Of a stretch of DNA of 64,000 bases, positions 58,426-64,000 are shown piece by piece. The stretch lies in the NCBI GenBank assembly GCA_034770075.1, contig CM068379.1, positions 20,335,506 to 20,399,505 of the forward strand, read 5' to 3'. The DNA comes from Aralia elata (Eukaryota > Streptophyta > Magnoliopsida > Apiales > Araliaceae). The notes beneath the pieces were generated by a model. That model did not search any database. It was not told the DNA's origin and saw only the letters and a program-made list of their open reading frames with translations. Every line of letters starts with the position of its first letter. Position 1 is the first letter of the stretch. The position numbers and the translations under genes were made by a program.

Positions 58426-60666
58426 GTTGTTCATCCTCAGTCTTAATTAATTTCACAGTAGAGTAGGTGAAATAAATGGCATCCTCTTTACTTCCAATAA
58501 ATTCATGAATAACAAGAACTTGTAAATTCAGAAATAACGCTTCGTTCATAGAACTTACCATACATTATGAGTTCAGGAACTTGTTATAATAATATGAGTT
58601 CAGGAACTCGCCATAGTAATATGAGTTCAAGAACAAATCAGGAACTGACCATATGACTATGGGTTCAAGAACTTACCATACTAATATGAGTCACGAACCG
58701 ACCATAATAGTAGGGGTATAAACGGATATATATGGATCCGAATACAGTAGTATCCGTATCCGTTTATTTGCGGATATCTTTAAACCGAATACGGATAATA
58801 TCCGTTTTTTTCCGAATACGAATAATATCCGCTTTTTCTCGAATACGGATGCGGACGAATACGAATTTTCCGGTTACCATTTACAGTCCTAACTATAACT
58901 AAAATAAGAAAAAAAAATAATGAGTTTTAAAGTATATTTTATTAATGAATGAATGTTAATTTATTTATTTTTAATAAATAGTTAAATACAATAATCAATG
59001 TTCTAAATTACAATTCAAATAAGTTTTTATCATTTTTGAAATCCTAAATTTCAAAATGAATGTTCTACTTATTAATATTTAGATGTCCATTAATAAGTAG
59101 ATGTCTATTTTATGTGTGTGGAGTAATACTGTAGTGTGTATGAATATTTATAATTTATAATTAGATTCAAAAGTTTACATCGAATATTTAATTATTTTTT
59201 TCTCAAATACTTGACTAAAACTTTAATAATATATTTATTGAGACTTTTATTTATAATTTATCCTCAATATATAGATTACAATTTACATAGACTAGCGCAT
59301 GTGTGTGTGAATATTTATTTATTATATAAGGAATGCCACTTAAAAAAAATTATTTTGCTTATTATATAATAATTAATATATATAAGTTATTTAGATACGA
59401 ATTCCGGATACGGATTCGAATCCGGATATCCGCTATCTGCCGGATATATTTACGGTCGGATGTTAAACGAATACGAATACGCCTATATCCGTATTCGTAT
59501 CCGTTTATTTGCGGATACCTTTAAACCGAATACGGATATATCCGTTTTTTTTCGAATACGAATAATATCCGCTTTTTTCCGAATACGAATACGGACGAAT
59601 ACGAATTTTTCGGTTACCATTTACAGTCCTACATAATAGTATGAGTTCAAGAACTCACATATATCTCCAAAACATGCAACTTAGCTCAATCATAAGAATT
59701 TGCATAAATGCAGAATTACAACAAATTAAGGAACTTGTTCAAATAAAGAACTTGCTCAAATGAGAGAACTTGCAATAATAAAAAGCTTGCTCAAATTAAT
59801 GAATGTGCATAAGCTGCAGAACTTGCAATAACAAAATCTTACTACAAGTTAAAGAACTTGCTCAAAGTGAGAGAATTTGCAACATGTCAGGGAACTTGTC
59901 TCAGTTCATAGTTTATCGTATACATCATTTACATCTAATATTTCTTTCTTCCATACTCAACTCTGAGTCATCTACAACATTATAGAATATTTCTCATCAA
60001 CAATTTAACTTCCTTATAATAGTATTCACTTTTATTAATTTACTTCCCGTATTATATTTTAACATTTCTGTTAACTTCTCCAATAATCTTATAATTCGGA
60101 GTTAAATCCGAAAATTCTAAAATGTTGTACAATCTATTCTTTACGTCAAAATACGCTATTACACATCCAGAATATATCATTACTCAAAAGTTCATCACAA
60201 TTCGAGTTATAAAACTCGTTATCACAATTTTACTTTAACAAAACACTGTTTTGTTTTTATCATAACTCATTCGTTACTTATTCGTTTCTGTTCATTCTTG
60301 AGTCAAATTAAAGCTTATACAATCTACTTTCACATCATATAGGCTCAGATCCCTACTCCTATACCAATTAGTACAGAAATTCACTTTTTACAAACAAGGT
60401 CATATTGTTACAAAATCTGGCCAGCTTTACTAAATCATTCATAAAACATATTCTATAATGAATTTTAACTTCATTCTTTTTGCTACATCTTCATAACTTC
60501 CATATCTACAACTTTTATTTTTATAACATCTTCAATTTCCAAACACACGATTTATATAATTTTTACAAAAACAGTAATAGAATCTACCTTTTTTTTGCAT
60601 TTCAGCTTTACTCTGTCTCGTTAGAAAAATCAAACCAATTAATCTACTCGGTAAAATTTTGGGAGC
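58426..60666 (-). other. Interior of another E2/E4-related element (E6), with an hAT insertion
   Basis: cttaccatacattatgagtt and the following gagttcaggaactt repeats match the E2 interior near 24100-24280. Further copies of gaacttgctcaaa-type repeats run to ~59900. A degenerate primer-site-like ctcctataccaatt lies near 60355. No protein domain. E4 apparently abuts or inserted into it at 58426. Confidence 0.65.
58711..59631. mobile_element. Ac-like hAT non-autonomous element, 921 bp
   Basis: Perfect 8-bp target duplication cataatag (58703-58710 and 59632-59639). Termini taggggtataaacgg and ...ggttaccatttacagtccta give an imperfect TAGG...TGTAAA-type inverted repeat like Ac. Dense subterminal cggata/aatacg repeats. 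No transposase. The right-end block also occurs internally at ~58750-58893. Confidence 0.92.
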
Positions 60667-61164
60667 TGTCGTTAACACTCCAAAATTAATACCTTACTTC
60701 TACGCTACTAACACAAGAATTAATATAGCAATAAACAAGGATCGATCCCACAGAGAGTGATATGTTTTATATTATTCCTAGTGTTTCTAATAAAGATGGG
60801 AATTTTGAGTTGATTAACTAAACTAACAGAAGTAAATTGATCAAAATAATCAATGAATTAAAGCTTCAGCTTTTCAGTTCAATTTCACCATTTCACAACA
60901 ATGGATTAACTAAGTCTAACACTATTTATCCTTCAATGAAATTAATAACCCTAGATAACCGCAATCGTTAATTATCTGAAATTCACCTTAGCTTTTAAAT
61001 CTAATGTAACAATCGCTCCACTAGACCCTAACTATCATCCAACCTAGAACTATCAGTCTAAATTTAATATAACAACAACATTAAGAAATAAGGAATTAGG
61101 TTATTCCAAGCAACAATCACACAATCAGGGATTATTTAACTTGTCTTCTAATAATCATAATAAT

Positions 61165-62980
61165 TGATGAGTGTGTTTTATATACACAAATTAGGTACTT
61201 TTGACCTTGATAATTTGTATGTTTTTAGGTATTTTATGTGGTTTCCATGTATTTTTATCTTATTGTTATATAATGTGGTTTTATATTACTTTTATGTGTC
61301 TTGTATTTTTTTTATATGTTTTTACTTTATTTTGTAGGAATTTGAATAAAAGCTATTTGGTTCAATGTTTGGAAGTGTTTTGTTTGCCATTTTTAGCACA
61401 ACATTAACATAGCAGCTGCTTCTCGCCAAATTTTGCCCATGATCCAGCCATTTTCTCTCAGAACTCAAAGAATGAAAGTTGTAGAGCTATCTCTTAGCTT
61501 TCCATAGCCTTTTAAATCGCCTCGATCCGAGTTCGGACGAAGAAGTTATGGCCTTTTTCCCACTGACGTCAATGCTGAATTTTCCAAGCAGGGCAGCGGG
61601 GCCTGGCCACAAACCAGCGGGGCCTCGCCAATCTGCTGAGTGCGATTCCAGCTAGCTATTTGGTGCGATTTGAGCAGATTTTTGACCCAAGATCTAATGT
61701 TTGGCTAGGGTTTTCATGGAGGCACTATATAATAACTCATTGGGGCTTCATATTTCACATCTAGGGATTGGGAGGCTAGACTAAAACATCAATTTGAGAG
61801 CAAAAGTGCTGCAATACAAGGAACTACTCAGCACAAGCCAAAGAACCAAGAAAGAAAGAATTGTCAAGGCATATCTAGACCTTAGGAGGCTGCACATACA
61901 TCATCAAGAAGAGCTTGAGGGCTACAATTCAAGGCAAATTCTAGCAACAAGCTAAGGAGCAAAAGGAGAAAAAAATTTCAAAGGAAGAGGAAAAGCTAAA
62001 AATTGACATCAACCAAGCAAGCAACATACGAACATCTTCAAAATGGGTTTTATCATCTCTAGCTTTCCTTTGAATTTGTATTTCTATTTTATGATGTACA
62101 CCATGTGTTTGATGTTTTGCTTAGCTACCATGAACTAGAGCTTGTATTCTAAGATTTCAATGGAACCCAATACATAATTTGAATTGATTTCTCTCTCTTT
62201 GTTATTAATTACTCATTTGTGAATTGAATATCATGATTTATGCTTCATATCTTAATTGCCTAGCTAGTAATTACCGTGGGAACCTATATGAACTTGACGA
62301 ACGGATTATAGTGTTTAGACCTTATTATGATATCATGCGAAAGTTAAAGATTATTGTGGGTTATTAATTGAGAATAAGTGACGTGTGTCTTGTTGATTAT
62401 CCTCAATGATAGGTAACTTGATAGTATTTAAGATAGACATATACCTAGATACTGTGTGCAACCAATGGAGAATCTACTCTTAATGACTTCCTATGTGAAA
62501 GTTGGTAATTGAAGGGACGGTAAATGAGATTTAGTGACACGTGTCTTGTTATTGTTCTTGAAATTGGTCTCTTGATAGTGTGTAGGATAGACATATACCT
62601 ACATGCCGCATTAGGAAGATTCGAATTTGACCATCGACAGAGGCTTATAAGTAGCTTTGATTTCTCGGTTGGCAATTCTATGTTGTTAATTAATTCAAAT
62701 GAGAGAGTTAGGATATTCAAATGAAGTGTTGGGAGAAATTGCAATCTTAGACTTGTTAATATTAGTTTTCATTATCTTAACGCTTTCCATAACTCTTAAT
62801 TTCTATTAAACAACAAAAACTCAAATCATCATTTGCCTAATTAAAATCGAGACGATATATAGTTGGTAATTGGGATACACTAGAACAATTCCCTGTGGGT
62901 TCGACAACTCTCTTATCACTTTATTACTTGTTGACCGCGTATACTTGTGTGTGTGTTTATCGATTGCTAAATCGCCAACA
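61165..62980 (+). repeat. E7: solo LTR, 1816 bp, nested in E8
   Basis: tgatgagtgtgttttata ... ctaaatcgccaaca, flanked by perfect duplications ataat (61160-61164 and 62981-62985). Shares its first nine bases and its end architecture with E8 but lies in the opposite orientation. Two copies of agcggggcct (61595, 61616) precede the TATA box. Confidence 0.9.
61726..61734 (+). promoter_or_regulatory. TATA box of E7 LTR
   Basis: tatataata, ~100 bases downstream of the GC-rich repeats and followed by an A-rich leader. Confidence 0.6.
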
Positions 62981-63344
62981 ATAATACTCAAAAGCTTGTT
63001 CACAATCATGTAATATTATTTGCTACTTATGATCACATACAATATCGTTTGCTTAATACTATATCTTAATCTAGCAGATATTATTAGTTAACTAATTTAA
63101 TCCTGCAGAAACCAAATCAGTTAAACCAAATAACATTCAATCAATTAAAACAGATTATCAAGAATGAATTTCATATGAGAAGGAATAAATAATGAACACT
63201 CAATTAATCCATTAATTGTAAAAAAGGTTCAACATCCCTTAGAACTGAAAAATAAAGAACTTAGCTTAACATGCCTTCAATCTTGCTCCAAAACTAGGGT
63301 TTGTAATTGTAGAAGATAGTGTACTTAAAACTTGACTAGGAACA

Positions 63345-63358
63345 TTTATTTATACTCC
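63345..63358 (-). promoter_or_regulatory. TATA box of E8 LTR
   Basis: Element strand gagtataaataaat, 80-250 bases downstream of the GC-rich repeats at 63440-63605. Confidence 0.6.
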
Positions 63359-63439
63359 TAGATCACATCCTAGTTACATTAGAATTGGAAAAGATAGCCA
63401 AAATCCCTTAAGTCACGCACAAATCTACTGAATCTGTGC

Positions 63440-63605
63440 TATGAGGTCGGGGTCTCGTTTTGTAACTGAAAATGAGGTTGGGGCCTCGTTCTAGGCTGGG
63501 GCCTCGTTTTGTAGCTGAAAATGAGGTTGGAGCCTCGTTTGACAGAGAAGCCTAGGTCGGGACCTGAAATTTATACTATAAATGAGGTTATGGCCTCATT
63601 AAGAA
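63440..63605. repeat. GC-rich repeats in E8 LTR
   Basis: Five or so copies of gaggttggggcctcg or variants, separated by ttttgtagctgaaaat. Each can form a short gagg/cctc stem. Confidence 0.85.
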
Positions 63606-63802
63606 ACCTTACTTGTTACACATTCACGACCTTAGGTTCCAACTCCAACGCCTGGGGCGGCCAATCTTTCATCTTTTTTCGCTTTTAGCTCTAAATCCTC
63701 CTGAAATCAATAAACACCTTAATAAGTCCACATACACATAAAACATGTAATAATACTAAACAAAAAAGAATCAAAATCATAGAATATTATGCACTCATCA
63801 AA

Positions 63803-64000
63803 TGTAATAACCCAAGATTTTGGATATAATTTAAATAATAAATTTTGCGAATAATTTTTTTTAATATATATAATATTATTTTTATCAAAATAAATATGGA
63901 AATACGTGCAAGGTAAAGCATATGTGTATATGTGATAAATATATATTTATTTATTGCATGAATGATTTCAAATAAAGTTTTCGAAAAAGGAATTGTTGAT
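63803..64000 (+). repeat. Start of another LTR, cut by window end
   Basis: tgtaataacccaagatttt resembles the start of the E3 LTR (tgtaagatcccgac) and of other plant gypsy LTRs read in plus orientation. Only ~200 bases are present, so this is tentative. Confidence 0.4.

Larger units (their letters stand above)
60667..63800 (-). repeat. E8: LTR in minus orientation, interrupted by E7
   Basis: Element strand starts tgatgagtgcataatatt (63800) and ends ...ggagtgttaacgaca (60667). Near its 3' end is ctgtgggatcgatcc, matching ctgtgggttcgacaac near the E7 3' end. Excluding E7 and its duplication, 1313 bp. No target duplication is visible, and no internal region is recognised on either side. Possibly Athila/Tat-like by style, low certainty. 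Confidence 0.6.

Noticed and set aside
60662..63805. Target duplication for E8
   Set aside because: Flanks ggagc and aatgt do not match, so E8 is listed as an LTR without a proven insertion boundary.
1..64000. Host protein-coding genes, tRNA, rRNA or viral integrants
   Set aside because: Every domain-bearing frame belongs to LTR retrotransposons or a LINE; no caulimovirus-type movement protein or coat motif, and no tRNA cloverleaf or rRNA stretch was recognised by eye. Profile searches could still reveal short ones.

Overview
This window looks like repeat-rich (probably pericentromeric or intergenic) DNA from a flowering plant, most likely a eudicot. It is AT-rich, every recognisable protein belongs to a plant retrotransposon lineage, the elements use an initiator-Met (or, for Ogre, an Arg-type) tRNA primer site, and there are Ac-like hAT and foldback elements. 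I see no host protein gene, no rRNA or tRNA gene, and no prokaryotic feature. The species cannot be named from this sequence.

Layout. (1) 1-11852: E1, a young Tekay/Del-like Ty3-gypsy chromovirus on the minus strand. Its 3' LTR is cut by the window edge, its 5' LTR is complete (3618 bp), its gag-pol is broken by two in-frame stops and one frameshift, and it carries an extra coiled-coil ORF between the primer site and gag. It sits inside a Copia-like LTR fragment (11853-12234), which lies in a plus-strand Ogre-like LTR (12235-14055). (2) 14056-14267 and 28243-31317: a decayed minus-strand Ogre/Tat element (protease, gag, primer site, LTR end), split by E2. (3) 14268-28242: E2, a non-coding minus-strand LTR element with 3.3-kb LTRs. 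Its 3' LTR contains a plus-strand LTR fragment (E3, 16021-18714) and an Ogre-like LTR (18945-20957) bracketed by a 189-bp duplication. (4) 31318-36514: a Tekay-like solo LTR with target duplication gatgc, itself hit by a 1796-bp Copia-like solo LTR with target duplication attca (33691-35486). (5) 36515-40318: old fragments, including a short Copia/TRIM-like LTR with a primer site. (6) 40319-58425: E4, a second non-coding element with ~4.07-kb LTRs that both carry a LINE fragment. Its 3' LTR is interrupted by E5 (42089-49245, a CRM-like chromovirus with target duplication ctttt) and by a foldback element. (7) 58426-60666: interior of a relative of E2/E4, carrying a 921-bp Ac-like hAT element with target duplication cataatag. 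(8) 60667-63800: a minus-strand LTR (E8) containing a plus-strand solo LTR (E7, target duplication ataat). (9) 63803-64000: the start of another LTR.

How the parts work together. Only E1 and E5 carry gag-pol, and both are inactivated by point lesions although their LTR pairs are still about 99% and 98% identical by eye. E2 and E4 have LTRs, primer sites and polypurine tracts but no proteins, so they must have depended on relatives such as the E1 lineage. They share with E1 the primer-site leader, a hairpin next to the polypurine tract, and a conserved block near the LTR 3' end. The more unusual signals are this shared block, GC-rich palindrome islands upstream of TATA boxes in four LTR families, the extra E1 ORF, the LINE piece carried in E4's LTRs, a doubled primer site in E4, and the two-right-ended hAT element. 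None of these is shown to be a new system; each is stated with a test.
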